64,000 nucleotides of DNA from Paraburkholderia sp. D15 (GCF_029910215.1 NZ_CP110396.1:2356001-2420000); one strand, 5' to 3'; shown: positions 8,683 to 18,102, counted from the first letter of the stretch. Program-made: numbers and translations. The notes: generated from the sequence alone by a model not told the origin.

Positions 8683-10777
8683 GTGTCGTGATGCCTTTCG
8701 TTGCGTCGTCGGACGCAACGGGTTCGATTTGAGTGAGACGCGCGTTGCCGAGCGTCAGCAGCGCGTCGCGGATGTCGTCGTCGACGGGTTGCAACGCGGG
8801 GCCTGGCGTCGATTCGGGCACGCCGTGCCGTCCGGCGTGTTCGAGCCACGCCTCGATCGCGCGGTCTCCCGGGCTGCGCTCCGCGAGCAGGAACATCGGC
8901 CCTTCGAGCGCGCCCAGCCCGGCCAGCGTCGCGCGGCGTGCCGCGAGCCAGTGCGGTTCGGGCCGGACCCACGACGGCTCGTAATGCATCAGCGCGAGGT
9001 CTTGCGCGAGCGCGCCGTATTGCGCCATCGCGCTCGCGGCCTGCGCACGCCGTTCGTTGCGCCGGGTCAGGGCCGCGACGCGCTGCCATTGCTGCCGCAA
9101 CGAATCGAGCCCACGGTCGACACGTGTCGCGACACTCACGGGCCAGACACGCGTGAACACCAGATAGACGACCACGTTGCCGAGCAGAATGCCGATCGTG
9201 CGGTCGCGCGCGAGCGTCAGATCGAACGCGGGCGCGGCCCCCTGGATCACGCACAGGAAGAACGCGAAGGCGATCTGGAAACCCGCATACGCGATGCGCG
9301 GCGAGCCGAACGCGATCCACGCCGACAGCGCCGCGCCCACCAGCACCAGTGTCATCAAGCCGGCGATGGAGGTCAGCGCGGGCGTCACGAACACGATGGC
9401 CGCCGTGCCGATCAGCGCGCCGAGGAGACAGCCGGCGATCCGCAGCGTCATCTTCTCGACGGTTTCGGCGGTGGTGCCGAGCGACACCATGTAGACGGTG
9501 ATGAAGCAGGTATGAATACCCGGCCAGTCGATCTGCGAGTAGAGCAGGTAGCAGAACATCGCCGCGACGGTGGTCTTCAACGCGTAGCGGACATGATCGG
9601 GATTGCTGAAGGCGTCCGGGAGAAAGAAGCCGCCGTGTTTGGCGGCGGACGGCGCGGGCGGCGGCGTCGGCGTCGGCGTGGCGGCCTCGGTTTCTGCCGG
9701 CGCGTGGGCGGAAGAGGCTGACGCTTGCGCCGGCGTTTGCGTCGGCGTCTGCGTTTTCACCGCAGTCGCCGCCGGCATCGCGGTCTCGCCATCGCCGTGC
9801 GCATCGACGACAGCGAACCCCGTGATCGCATCCCGCAGATTTCCGACGGCGAGCCGGGCCAGTGGCGGCAATCCCGCCGCATCCGGCAGGCTGAGTTCGA
9901 TCTCGACCGGATAGCCGCCGGCATCGAGCATGCGCGCCATTTCTTCAAGCGTCCCGGCGATGGGCTGCGCGAACACCGCGGGCAATCGCGCGGACGCCTC
10001 GCGCGCCGCCAGATCCGCCGCGACCAGAAGCGCCGTGGTCGACGTCACCGCTTGCCGCAATGCGGGCACGTCGGCGCGCACCGAGGAACCGTCGACGACC
10101 GACAGCTTCAGCCATGTGCCGAGCTCGGCGTCGCCGGCGCGCAAACAGGCGGTGAGCGCCGCCCGCGCGGCATCGTCGGGTTGGACGACGGCGCGCGCCG
10201 CCGCCCGCAGCCGACGCGCCAGTTCGCGGCCGGCCAGCCGGCGCGGCGACGGCGCAAGCAGCAGATTCACGCAGATCGACACGCCCGCCGGAATCGCCAC
10301 CATCAACCATGCGTACAGCAGCGCGCGTGTCGCCACTTCGCCGAACGGCACGCTGCCGAGCTTGTCGAGCGCGAAACCGACGATCATCGCGATGATCGCG
10401 CCGACCGGCCGCAGCTTGCTCGCCGAGGTCACGAACAGCAGCCCGAACGACAACCCCGCGATGCAGGCGACGCGCCACACGGGATCGTCGAGCGCGAAAA
10501 TCGCGACGCCGAGCACCAGCGCGATCACCAGCGTGACCAACAGCAGCAGCGCGGTGGAGAGCAGGGTGCTCAGCACGCGGTCGGGCCGGTTCAGAAAGAA
10601 CACCACGTAGGCGGAGAGCGCCGCTTCCGGCGTGCCGTAGGCGCTCGTCACGTAGACGGTCAGCGCGCAGATCAGCGCGATGCGCGCGGCCATCGCCGCG
10701 CGCCCCGGATAGGGCGCGAGCAGCTTCACGATGTCCGCGAAGCCCGGACGGCTCAGTTCAGCGGCAGGCTGCGCCAT
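8669..10777 (-). CDS. mdtO: FUSC-family inner-membrane exporter (MdtO/AaeB-like)
   Basis: A 702-aa protein with the FUSC layout: an N-terminal bundle of about five membrane helices (residues ~25-170), a cytoplasmic region, a Pro/Thr/Ala-rich linker around 335-375, then a second helix bundle (~400-540) with the conserved SPRIAYAGFQIAFAFF segment. These proteins pump aromatic acids or dyes in concert with an HlyD adaptor. Start ATG 10777 lies 20 nt inside the adaptor gene; the end overlaps mdtP. E. coli MdtO is 683 aa. The gene order ytcA-mdtN-mdtO-mdtP matches E. coli exactly. Confidence 0.88.
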   Translation of the reverse strand: MAQPAAELSRPGFADIVKLLAPYPGRAAMAARIALICALTVYVTSAYGTPEAALSAYVVFFLNRPDRVLSTLLSTALLLLVTLVIALVLGVAIFALDDPVWRVACIAGLSFGLLFVTSASKLRPVGAIIAMIVGFALDKLGSVPFGEVATRALLYAWLMVAIPAGVSICVNLLLAPSPRRLAGRELARRLRAAARAVVQPDDAARAALTACLRAGDAELGTWLKLSVVDGSSVRADVPALRQAVTSTTALLVAADLAAREASARLPAVFAQPIAGTLEEMARMLDAGGYPVEIELSLPDAAGLPPLARLAVGNLRDAITGFAVVDAHGDGETAMPAATAVKTQTPTQTPAQASASSAHAPAETEAATPTPTPPPAPSAAKHGGFFLPDAFSNPDHVRYALKTTVAAMFCYLLYSQIDWPGIHTCFITVYMVSLGTTAETVEKMTLRIAGCLLGALIGTAAIVFVTPALTSIAGLMTLVLVGAALSAWIAFGSPRIAYAGFQIAFAFFLCVIQGAAPAFDLTLARDRTIGILLGNVVVYLVFTRVWPVSVATRVDRGLDSLRQQWQRVAALTRRNERRAQAASAMAQYGALAQDLALMHYEPSWVRPEPHWLAARRATLAGLGALEGPMFLLAERSPGDRAIEAWLEHAGRHGVPESTPGPALQPVDDDIRDALLTLGNARLTQIEPVASDDATKGITTHAPV

Positions 10778-11807
10778 GCCGGACCTCGACGATCGCGCTG
10801 GCGCCGACCCGCACCAGCCGCGCGGCCGGCTCGTCCAGCCGCACCCGCACGGGGAAACGTTGCGCGACGCGCACCCAGTTCACCGACTGCTGGACGATCG
10901 GCAACGCGCGCGGCAGATTGATACGGTCGGTGTCCGACACGCCCGCGCCGATGCCGACCACCTTGCCGTGGATCGCCTGGCTGCGGTCGATCATCGAGTA
11001 GACGGTCGCGCAATCGCCCGGCGCGATCCGCGCCAGCGAGCCTTCGCGGAAGTTGGCGACGGCGAACCATTCGTCCGCATGCACCAGCGTGAAGATGGAT
11101 TGGGTCGGCGCGACCGTTTCGCCCGCCAGCACCGAGAGGCCGGTCACGTAGCCGTTGTGCGGCGCGCGCACCACGGTGTCGTCGAGACTGTGGCGGGCCA
11201 GCGCGACCGCCGCCTCGCGCGCGTGCACGGTGGCAATGGCGTCGGCTTCGTCGCCGATGGTCTGCGCGCTCGCCTGTTTCTGCGCCTGGGCCTGTTGCAG
11301 CGACAACGCGGCGTCGCGCTGCGCGACCTGTGCCTGGTCGAGTTGCTGGGCCGGTACATAACCCTTGGCGGCGAGCGGCGTCAGGCGTTCGACGGTGCGG
11401 GTCGCCAGCGCATAGTTGTGCGCGGCCTTGCCGGTCTGGTCGCCGGCGATCGCGGCGTTCGCGCGTTCGCCGACGATCGTCTTGCGACGCGTGTCGAGCG
11501 TGGCGCGCGCCAGTTCGAGATCGGCCTCGGCCTGCGCGAGCGCGAGACGGTAGGGCACCGGGTCGATCTCGAACAGCACGTCGCCCTTCGCGACCCGCTG
11601 GTTTTCCTCGACCGCGAGCCGCACGATCCGGCCGCCCACCGGCGAGGCGACGTGCACGACGTCGGCGTCGATGGTGGCGTCGTCGGTCGAGGGGAAACGG
11701 GTGCTGCGGTCGTACGCGTAGTACGCCGCGGCGATGCCGAGCACGACGATCACGCCCGCGATCACGCGGCCCTTCAGCGAGTTTTTGTGCAAGCCGGCGA
11801 TTTTCAT
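10758..11807 (-). CDS. mdtN: HlyD/MFP periplasmic adaptor (MdtN-like)
   Basis: The start at 11807 (MKIAGLHKN) forms an ATGA overlap with the ytcA stop and gives 349 aa. A longer frame to 11972 runs inside ytcA and is rejected. One membrane anchor at about residues 14-31 is followed by barrel-sandwich halves (VGGRIVRLAVEENQRV and VRAPHNGYVTGLSV) around a coiled-coil hairpin. The C-terminal SVNWVRVAQRFPVRV segment is near-diagnostic for MdtN. It links the FUSC pump to the outer-membrane channel across the periplasm. Confidence 0.9.
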   Translation of the reverse strand: MKIAGLHKNSLKGRVIAGVIVVLGIAAAYYAYDRSTRFPSTDDATIDADVVHVASPVGGRIVRLAVEENQRVAKGDVLFEIDPVPYRLALAQAEADLELARATLDTRRKTIVGERANAAIAGDQTGKAAHNYALATRTVERLTPLAAKGYVPAQQLDQAQVAQRDAALSLQQAQAQKQASAQTIGDEADAIATVHAREAAVALARHSLDDTVVRAPHNGYVTGLSVLAGETVAPTQSIFTLVHADEWFAVANFREGSLARIAPGDCATVYSMIDRSQAIHGKVVGIGAGVSDTDRINLPRALPIVQQSVNWVRVAQRFPVRVRLDEPAARLVRVGASAIVEVRHGAACR

Positions 11808-12142
11808 AGGAGCTGTCCTGTTCCGGCAAGCCAGAAAAGCACCGCGACCGTCAGGCCGATGGCGACGCACACCGAAAGCTGGAACGGCACGACCTGCGCC
11901 CAGCCGGTGGCGAGAAAAACGCGGTGGGCGATCAATGCGCCGACGAGTCCGACGATCGCGCTCAACAGCCACAGCGGAAAGTAGGCGCCGGCGATTTCAA
12001 ACGAGGGCGCGCCGTGCAGCGTGCATCCTTGCAAGGCGAGGCTCAGGGCGGCGGCCGCGGCTGGTAGGGCCGGCAGAGGCAGCCGCCGGTCGCGGCGCAC
12101 GACCGGCTCGCGGGCACGGACGGAGTTGAGTTCGAGCGGCAT
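11804..12142 (-). CDS. ytcA: YtcA-family small lipoprotein
   Basis: 112 aa. A lipobox-like LALQGC at about residues 35-40 is followed by the family motif GAYFPLWLLSAI and two hydrophobic helices, matching the architecture of E. coli YtcA, the first gene of the ytcA-mdtNOP operon. The N-terminal 34 residues before the lipobox are Arg-rich and longer than usual, so the true start may lie downstream. No Shine-Dalgarno precedes ATG 12142; instead a 16-bp tandem repeat abuts it. Its function in the pump is unknown. Confidence 0.8.
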   Translation of the reverse strand: MPLELNSVRAREPVVRRDRRLPLPALPAAAAALSLALQGCTLHGAPSFEIAGAYFPLWLLSAIVGLVGALIAHRVFLATGWAQVVPFQLSVCVAIGLTVAVLFWLAGTGQLL

Positions 12143-12562
12143 GGCGGCGTGACGAAGTGGTGACTGGGTGACGTGGTGACTGGATGAAGTCGTGATTGGG
12201 TGAACGCGTGACGCAACGACGAGATCACGCGAACTTTACCAGCGACGCCGTCCGGATTCGGCTTTTTCTGTCCCTTGTTCCCGCTTGTTTCTGTTCGAAC
12301 CGGGCCGGCTCGATCGCGCGTGCGGCGACGGTAAGCCGGGCGTCAGCAGACTGTTTGCCGATGCCGTTTGAAACGGCCTTCCCGCGACCCCGGCACGCCG
12401 CGATTCGACCGGTTTATGCGTAATCGCAAACCCCCCACCAGGTTTGCACAGCGACCCCGCCGGCCCTGTACTATATGGTCCACCAACCCCTTTCGGTCAC
12501 GAGCGGCGGCCCATCCGGCATACGGCGGGTGCGCGGCGCGTCTGCATCGTCTTCGAGATTCT
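12143..12562. other. Divergent intergenic region between ytcA and the response regulator
   Basis: 420 bp with no gene. It holds a degenerate 16-bp tandem repeat (12150-12216) touching ytcA, and a perfect inverted repeat GCCGTTT-G-AAACGGC at 12363-12377 that looks like an operator half-way between the divergent genes. A weak promoter-like CTGTACTATATGG lies at about 12466-12478, upstream of the response regulator. None of these assignments is proven. Confidence 0.45.
12150..12216. repeat. Degenerate 16-bp tandem repeat, four units
   Basis: Units begin at 12150 (19 bp), 12169, 12185 and 12201. The last three are 16 bp each and share TGA(C/A)G..CGTGA(C/T)TGG-like sequence (for example TGACGTGGTGACTGGA). 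The array ends 8 bp from the ytcA start codon, in the place where a ribosome-binding site would be expected. Confidence 0.6.
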
Positions 12563-13525
12563 ATGAACAACTTTATTCGCCCTCCTGTTCTCCATCCGGC
12601 AACGGTTGTGTTCGTGGACGACAACGACCGCTACCTCGACGCGCTGCGCCGCTTCTTTCCGGATACCTCGACCAATCTGTTCTTCGCGCGGCCGCAGACG
12701 GCGCTGGCCTTCATCCGTCAGCATGCGCGCGAGAATTCGCTGGAGTTCGCGTCGGCGTCCGCGTGTCTGAGCGAGACCGGCATCGAGCGGCTGGTCGAAA
12801 CCTCGTCGGAGCGTGACATTCTCGCGCGCGCGTCGCGGTTTTCGGAGGTGGCGGCGGTCGTGGTCGATTACGACATGCCGGGCATGAGCGGCGTCGAGTT
12901 CCTGTCGTCGATCTCCAATCTGCGTTGCGCAAAAGTGCTGTTGACCGGCGTCGCCGACGAGGCCGTCGCGGTGAAGGCGTTCAATGCCGGCATCGTCGAT
13001 CTGTATCTGCGCAAGACCGACGCCGATTCGGCCAACCGGCTGGTCCATTTTCTGAACGACGCCAAGAACCGGCACTGCTCGGAAGGCGGCTGGCTCGCGC
13101 TGGGCGACAACGGGCTGACGTATTGCGATCCGCGCACGCGCAAGGCGATCGACGAAGTGGTGGCCGCGCAAGGCATCGTCGAGTATTACTGGCGTCCGGA
13201 GCAGAACGCGATCTTGATGTTCGACCGCGCGGGCCAGCCGAGCGTATTTGTCGCGTGGGCCGAGCATGACTGGATCTCGCAGGGCGAGATCGTCGCCGAC
13301 GAAAGCGGTCCCGTCGAATTGTTGCGGCAGATGGCCGTGCGCGAGGCGATGCCGTTGTTCTGGCCGCATCTCGCGTATCGCGGCGGTCAGCCTTTCCGCG
13401 CGCTGGCGCCGCGCAAGATTCCCGGCTGGGAAGACGCGTTTTACGGCTGGTCGCCGATCGACAGATCGGAGGTCGGGATGGATCTCGTCACGTATGCGCA
13501 GTGGCGTAAGGCCAGCGGGAGCTGA
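12563..13525 (+). CDS. Orphan response regulator with an atypical receiver domain
   Basis: Start ATG 12563 gives 320 aa; an in-frame extension to 12368 encodes Arg/Pro-rich, promoter-overlapping sequence. Receiver residues are visible: acidic pair Asp19-Asp20 (VFVDDN), phospho-acceptor Asp102 (VVDYDMPGMSG), Thr128 (LLTG) and Lys151 (YLRKTD). The gap between the acidic pair and Asp102 is about 83 residues against about 40 in CheY, so some 35-40 extra helical residues sit early in the domain. The C-terminal ~150 residues (GLTYCDPRTRKAID, WAEHDWISQGEIV, MPLFWPHLAYRGGQPF) match no output domain I know. No kinase gene is adjacent. Confidence 0.75.
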   Translation: MNNFIRPPVLHPATVVFVDDNDRYLDALRRFFPDTSTNLFFARPQTALAFIRQHARENSLEFASASACLSETGIERLVETSSERDILARASRFSEVAAVVVDYDMPGMSGVEFLSSISNLRCAKVLLTGVADEAVAVKAFNAGIVDLYLRKTDADSANRLVHFLNDAKNRHCSEGGWLALGDNGLTYCDPRTRKAIDEVVAAQGIVEYYWRPEQNAILMFDRAGQPSVFVAWAEHDWISQGEIVADESGPVELLRQMAVREAMPLFWPHLAYRGGQPFRALAPRKIPGWEDAFYGWSPIDRSEVGMDLVTYAQWRKASGS

Positions 13526-13530
13526 GCGCT

Positions 13531-13570
13531 AGTCAGCGCTACTCAATGCTACTCAATGCTACTCAGGCTT
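13531..13570. repeat. 10-bp tandem repeat at the junction of convergent genes
   Basis: Two exact ACTCAATGCT units (13541-13560) are flanked in phase by 7/10-matching units (13531-13540 and 13561-13570). The array lies between the response-regulator stop and the hydrolase stop and includes the last codons of the hydrolase gene. Confidence 0.6.
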
Positions 13571-14534
13571 CGCGGCGCGCCGTATCGAACACCGGCGCCG
13601 CATGCGCGGCCAGAAAATCGCATACCTGCCGATGCATCGTCCGCACGCCCGGACTACTGGCCAGCGCGCGCCAGCAACCATGCACGAGGCCCGTGCCGAT
13701 CCATAAACGCGCGTCGCCGCCCGCCGCCTGGATGCGCTCCACGAATACACGCGCATCGTCCCTCAGCGGATCGTGCTCGGCGCCGATCGCCAGCGTCGGC
13801 GGCAGGTTGTCGTAGCGGCTCGCTTCGAGCGGAATCGTCCAGGCCGGGTACGGCCGCTGCGCGCCCCAATACAGATCACGGAACGCGTGCACGTCGCGCA
13901 GCGTCAGCATCGGCGCGTGGGCTTCGGTGTCGCGAGCGGGCGGTTGCGGATCGGTGCCGAGCATCGGATAGACCAGCGCGATGCCGCGCACGCCTTCAAC
14001 GCCTTCGTCACGCAAGCGCAACGCGACGCTTGCCGCGAGGGTGGCGCCTGCGCTGTCGCCGGCGAGCTGCAGCGTCGCGCCGCTGCTCGAATTGAACGGC
14101 AGCTGGCGTTCCAGCGCGGCCAGCGTGACGTCGAGACAATCGTCGTGCGCGGCCGGCGCGGGGTGTTCGGGGGCGAGACGGTAGTCGACCGCGATCACGT
14201 CGAGGCCGGTGTCGGCGGCGATGCGCGCGGTCACGAGCTGATGACTGTCCAGCGAGCCCAGTACGAAGCCGCCGCCGTGAAAATACAGCACGGCGCCGTG
14301 CGCCGCCTGATCGCCGCGCGCACGATGCCGGTAGAGCCGCAGTCTCAGCGCATGACCCGCGCGCGTCGTGTAACCGGCATCGCGGACGGTCAGCACATCG
14401 GGCAACGCGGGGGTGAGCGTGGCGGCGTAGCGGTCGTAGAGCGCCCGTTGCTCGGGCGGCGACAGCGCCGTGGTGTGCGCGGGGTAAACCGCCACGGCTT
14501 CATCGATGAAAGCGGCAATCTGCGGCTCGAGCAT
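13563..14534 (-). CDS. Alpha/beta hydrolase, hormone-sensitive-lipase family
   Basis: A 323-aa cytoplasmic esterase-type enzyme. The oxyanion motif HGGGF is at residues 86-90, nucleophile Ser161 is in GDSAG, the acid is in EHDPLRDD and the His is in TGLVHGC. It is the last gene of the carnitine cluster, 11 bp downstream of cdhB, so it is probably co-transcribed. It may hydrolyse acyl-carnitines or another ester so that free carnitine enters the pathway; this is inference from position. Confidence 0.85.
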   Translation of the reverse strand: MLEPQIAAFIDEAVAVYPAHTTALSPPEQRALYDRYAATLTPALPDVLTVRDAGYTTRAGHALRLRLYRHRARGDQAAHGAVLYFHGGGFVLGSLDSHQLVTARIAADTGLDVIAVDYRLAPEHPAPAAHDDCLDVTLAALERQLPFNSSSGATLQLAGDSAGATLAASVALRLRDEGVEGVRGIALVYPMLGTDPQPPARDTEAHAPMLTLRDVHAFRDLYWGAQRPYPAWTIPLEASRYDNLPPTLAIGAEHDPLRDDARVFVERIQAAGGDARLWIGTGLVHGCWRALASSPGVRTMHRQVCDFLAAHAAPVFDTARREA

Positions 14535-14545
14535 GCTGGCTCCTG

Positions 14546-15085
14546 TCAGGTCTTCACCGGCAAACCTATCACACGTCCCGCGTATTGTGCCTTGGGCAGC
14601 GTGGCTTGCGCATCGACGAGCGCACGCACGCGGGCTTCGATATCCGCATCGAGCGCCGCCGCGCGCGGACCGCTGGTGTCGACATGCAGCAACATCTGCT
14701 CGCCCGCCGCGACCGGTTCAGCGAGACGATCCTCGCCGTCGCCCGTGAACATCTCCAGGTAGAGATGCAGCCGCTTCGCATCGTGCGCGAGTACTCGCAT
14801 GTCGACGCGAACCGGCGTGCCTTCCTTGATCTCGTGCAGATAGTTGATGTGCGCTTCGAGCGTGTAGATCGAGCGTTTGCGTGCGTGGCGGACCGCGTCG
14901 GGCAAACCGATCAGATCGATCAGCGCATCCGTCGCGAAACTGAAAATCAGCATGTAGAACGCGTCGCGCAGATGGCCGTTGTAGTCGACCCATTCGGCGC
15001 GCACGCTGTCGCGATAGCAGGGTAGGGAAGCCGGCCGTGCAGCGGGCTGCAAGGCCGGCGATGAAGCGGACTGCGCCATGAGCAT
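14546..15085 (-). CDS. cdhB: Hotdog-fold thioesterase of carnitine catabolism (CdhB-like)
   Basis: 179 aa with 4HBT-type features: EWVDYNGHLRDAFYM (catalytic Asp and following His region at about residues 33-40), HINYLHEI and LHLYLEMF. In Pseudomonas the betainyl-CoA thioesterase CdhB acts after the BKACE step, releasing glycine betaine from betainyl-CoA. The start at 15085 is preferred over 15079 because GGAG lies 4 nt upstream. It lies 13 bp after cdhA. Confidence 0.82.
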   Translation of the reverse strand: MLMAQSASSPALQPAARPASLPCYRDSVRAEWVDYNGHLRDAFYMLIFSFATDALIDLIGLPDAVRHARKRSIYTLEAHINYLHEIKEGTPVRVDMRVLAHDAKRLHLYLEMFTGDGEDRLAEPVAAGEQMLLHVDTSGPRAAALDADIEARVRALVDAQATLPKAQYAGRVIGLPVKT

Positions 15086-15098
15086 TCGTCTCCAGATT

Positions 15099-16064
15099 TC
15101 AATCGGCCGGCTGCAGGCCGTGTCGCGCCTTCGCTTCGGCGATCGCGGCGAGCACGCTGGTGATGCAGTCGTCGCGATACCGTTCGAGCTGCTTGATCGA
15201 ACGTGGTCCGACCTGTTCCGCGGTGCCGTCCACGACCCGGTCGATCAGCGCGTCGGTCAGCTTCGGCGCGACCAGTTTAGTCCATGGCAGCTCCAGCGCC
15301 GGGCCGAATTGCTGCATGAAATGGCGCATGCCCGCGTCGCCCCCGGCGAGCGTGTAGGTCAGGAACGTGCCCATGAACGACCAGCGGATGCCGGCGCCGA
15401 AGCGGATCGCGTCGTCGATCTCGCCGGTGGTCGCCACGCCTTCGTCGACCAGATGCAGTGCTTCGCGCCACAGCGCTTCGAGCAGACGGTCGGCGATGAA
15501 GCCGGGCACTTCCTTGCGCACTCGCAGCGGCCGCATCGACAGCGCGCGATAGATGGTTTGCGCGGCGTCGAGCGTGGCCGGCGCGGTGTTGGCGCCGCCG
15601 AGCACTTCGACGAGCGGCAGCAGATAGACCGGATTGAACGGATGCCCGACGATGCAGCGCTGCGGGTTCACGGCCCGCGCGTAGAAGTCGCTCGGCAGCA
15701 GGCCGGAGGTGGACGACGCGATGATCGCATCCGGTTTGGCGGCGCGGCTGATCTGCTCGTGCAGCGCCAGCTTCAGCTCCTCACGCTCGGGCGCGCTTTC
15801 CTGAATGAAATCGGCGTGCGCGACGCAGGCCTCGATCGTATCGACGAAGCGCAGGCGATCCGGCGACGCGCCCTCGGCCAGTCCGACGCGCTCCAGCGCC
15901 GGCCACGCATTCGCGATGTTCTCGCGCAACTGCTTCTCCGCCCCCGGCGCGGGGTCCCACGCGATCACGTCGAGTCCGTGCGCGAGTGCGCGCGCGACCC
16001 AGCCGCTGCCGATCACGCCCACGCCGATTGCCGCGAATGTCTTGATATCGACGATGACTGCCAT
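15099..16064 (-). CDS. cdhA: L-carnitine 3-dehydrogenase
   Basis: A 321-aa member of the 3-hydroxyacyl-CoA dehydrogenase superfamily. The N-terminal Rossmann motif GVGVIGSGW is at residues 14-22. The family segments [27 protein letters not shown] and [18 protein letters not shown] follow. It oxidises L-carnitine to 3-dehydrocarnitine with NAD+. A separate thioesterase gene lies directly downstream (in some species the two are fused), and the BKACE gene is upstream, so the pathway assignment rests on both sequence and context. Confidence 0.9.
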   Translation of the reverse strand: MAVIVDIKTFAAIGVGVIGSGWVARALAHGLDVIAWDPAPGAEKQLRENIANAWPALERVGLAEGASPDRLRFVDTIEACVAHADFIQESAPEREELKLALHEQISRAAKPDAIIASSTSGLLPSDFYARAVNPQRCIVGHPFNPVYLLPLVEVLGGANTAPATLDAAQTIYRALSMRPLRVRKEVPGFIADRLLEALWREALHLVDEGVATTGEIDDAIRFGAGIRWSFMGTFLTYTLAGGDAGMRHFMQQFGPALELPWTKLVAPKLTDALIDRVVDGTAEQVGPRSIKQLERYRDDCITSVLAAIAEAKARHGLQPAD

Positions 16065-16138
16065 TGTTGAAGATTCCTTTGCTCAGGGTTGTCGAAGTGT
16101 CGAACAATGTCGACAGCACGTGCGACGGCGGTCGCCGT

Positions 16139-17068
16139 TCACGCGTATTGAACTGCCGCGCGCCGCTCCAGTTGCCGCTCGCCGCGCGCGGGCAGTCCCA
16201 GCTTGCGGCGTCCCTCGGCGGGCGTCAGCGCGCGTGCGCCGAGCCGTTCGATGATTTCCACCGCGCGCCGCACCAGCGTGCCGTTGCTGGCGGGTACGCC
16301 TTTATCGAGCCAGATGTTGTCTTCGAGTCCGACCCGCACGTGGCCGCCGAGCAGCATCGCCTGCGCGACCATCGGCATCTGCATGCGGCCGATGCCGAAG
16401 CCGGCCCACTGCGCGCCGGCCGGCAGGTTGTCGGCCATCGCCTTCATCGTCGTGGTGTCGGCGGGTGCGCCCCATGGAATGCCGAGGCAGATCTGGAACA
16501 GCGGCGGCGCGTCGAGCAGACCTTCCTTCAACAACTGTTTGGCGAACCACAGGTGGCCGGTATCGAAGATTTCCAGCTCCGGCTTCACACCGAGTTCCTG
16601 AATCCGCTGCGCCCCGGCGCGCAATTGCGCGGGCGTCGATACGTAGATGTAGTCGCCGTCGCCGAAGTTGAGCGTGCCGCAGTCGAGCGTGCAGATTTCC
16701 GGCAGCAGTTCCTCGACGTGCGCCAGCCGCGTCAAGCCGCCGACTAGATCGGTGTTGGCGCCGAAGCGCATCGGATCTTCGCCGGGACCGATCTCCAGAT
16801 CGCCGCCCATGCCCGCCGTCAGATTGATGATCACGTCCGTGTCCGCCGAGCGGATCCGGTCGACCACCTCGCGATACAACTGCGGATCGCGGCTGCCGCG
16901 ACCGGTCTTCGGATCGCGCACGTGACAGTGCGCTACCGTGGCGCCGGCTTTCGCGGCTTCGATCGCGGCCTCGGCGATCTGTTTCGGCGTGACGGGAATG
17001 GCGGGATGCTTGCCGACGGTGTCGCCCGCGCCGGTGACCGCGCAGGTCACGATGACTTCATGGTTCAT
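16139..17068 (-). CDS. cdhC: BKACE-family dehydrocarnitine cleavage enzyme
   Basis: A 309-aa TIM-barrel protein of the beta-keto acid cleavage family. The metal-binding HCHVRDP has His47 and His49; [15 protein letters not shown] and GLEDN (Glu249) are also present. It converts 3-dehydrocarnitine plus acetyl-CoA to betainyl-CoA plus acetoacetate. It is placed between the carnitine-binding protein gene and carnitine dehydrogenase, matching the order of steps. The 68-74 bp gaps on either side still fit one operon. Confidence 0.9.
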   Translation of the reverse strand: MNHEVIVTCAVTGAGDTVGKHPAIPVTPKQIAEAAIEAAKAGATVAHCHVRDPKTGRGSRDPQLYREVVDRIRSADTDVIINLTAGMGGDLEIGPGEDPMRFGANTDLVGGLTRLAHVEELLPEICTLDCGTLNFGDGDYIYVSTPAQLRAGAQRIQELGVKPELEIFDTGHLWFAKQLLKEGLLDAPPLFQICLGIPWGAPADTTTMKAMADNLPAGAQWAGFGIGRMQMPMVAQAMLLGGHVRVGLEDNIWLDKGVPASNGTLVRRAVEIIERLGARALTPAEGRRKLGLPARGERQLERRAAVQYA

Positions 17069-17136
17069 TGCGTGCTCGCTTCTGGTTGGGTGCTATCGGT
17101 GTTGTCTGCGAAAACGGCGATGCGGAAAAGCGCGTC

Positions 17137-18102
17137 TCAAAGCCCGAGGTACGCCTTCACCGCGGGCAAGCCGTCCTTGCCGTCGTAGGTCTTCACGCCG
17201 GCGAGCCACGCGTCGAGTACCTGCGGGTTTTTCTTCAGATAGGCTTTCGCGGCATCGGAGGGTTTTTCCTTGTTCATTACCGACTGCATCACGACGTTTT
17301 CCAGTTGCGTCGAGAAGCGCAGATTGCTGACGAGCTTGCCGGCGTTCGGGCAACGCGTCAGAAAGTCGGGCGACGTCAGCGTGTAGACGCGCGCTTCGCC
17401 GTCGTTCGGACCGAACACGCCGTCGCTGCCGCTCAGGTATTTCATGTCGATGGTGATGTTCATCGGATGCGGTTCCCAGCCGAGAAACACCACCCACTTC
17501 TTTTCGCGGATCGCGCGGTCCACCGACACCAGCATGCCCGCCTCGCTCGACTCGACCAGCTTGAAGCCGCCGAGCCCGAACTGGTTGGTCGCGATCATCT
17601 TCTGGATCGCGGCGTTCGCGCTGCTGCCGGGTTCGATGCCGTAGATCTTGCCGTCGAGCTGATCGCGATGTTTGGCGATGTCGGCGAAGGTCTTCAGGCC
17701 CGCGTCGTATTCATAGCTCGGCACCGCGAAAGTGGCCTTGGCGCCGGTCAGGTTAGGCGGTTGCAGCACATTGATCGATTTCGACTCGACGAACGGGCTG
17801 ATCGCTTTTTCCTGCACCGGCCACCAGTAGCCGAGCGATACGTCGAGCTGTTTGCTCTTCAGACCCGCGAACGAGATCGGCACCGAGGCGACCGTCGTGA
17901 CCGGTTGGTAGCCGAGCCCTTCGAATACGGTCGACGCCAGCGCGGTGGTCGAGGTGATGTCCGTCCAGCCGATGTCGGCGAAATGCACCGCGCGGCAGGC
18001 AGCGGGGTCTTGGGCGAAGGCCGGCGCAGCGGCGGTCATGGCCGCGGCGAAACAGGCGAGCGAGGCAAAACGGGCAAGCAAGGCGTTCAGACGTAACTTC
18101 AT
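17137..18102 (-). CDS. caiX: Periplasmic carnitine/betaine-binding protein (CaiX-like)
   Basis: Start ATG 18102 follows a strong GGAAGGGG ribosome site and gives 321 aa; the longer frame to 18204 is read through a repeat array and is rejected. A Sec signal peptide ends near AFAQD (about residue 31). OpuAC-type features include aromatic cage candidates in ADIGWTD, GYWWP and FLGWEPHPM, which bind quaternary ammonium groups. No permease or ATPase gene is adjacent, as for P. aeruginosa CaiX, which uses a remote CbcWV core. Confidence 0.88.
   Translation of the reverse strand: MKLRLNALLARFASLACFAAAMTAAAPAFAQDPAACRAVHFADIGWTDITSTTALASTVFEGLGYQPVTTVASVPISFAGLKSKQLDVSLGYWWPVQEKAISPFVESKSINVLQPPNLTGAKATFAVPSYEYDAGLKTFADIAKHRDQLDGKIYGIEPGSSANAAIQKMIATNQFGLGGFKLVESSEAGMLVSVDRAIREKKWVVFLGWEPHPMNITIDMKYLSGSDGVFGPNDGEARVYTLTSPDFLTRCPNAGKLVSNLRFSTQLENVVMQSVMNKEKPSDAAKAYLKKNPQVLDAWLAGVKTYDGKDGLPAVKAYLGL

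Noticed and set aside
12043..12228. Minus-strand 61-codon frame through the ytcA leader
   Set aside because: It is a translation of the tandem repeat and of ytcA out of frame.
12368..12562. Upstream extension of the response regulator
   Set aside because: Arg/Pro-rich sequence overlapping the probable promoter; the receiver fold begins after ATG 12563.
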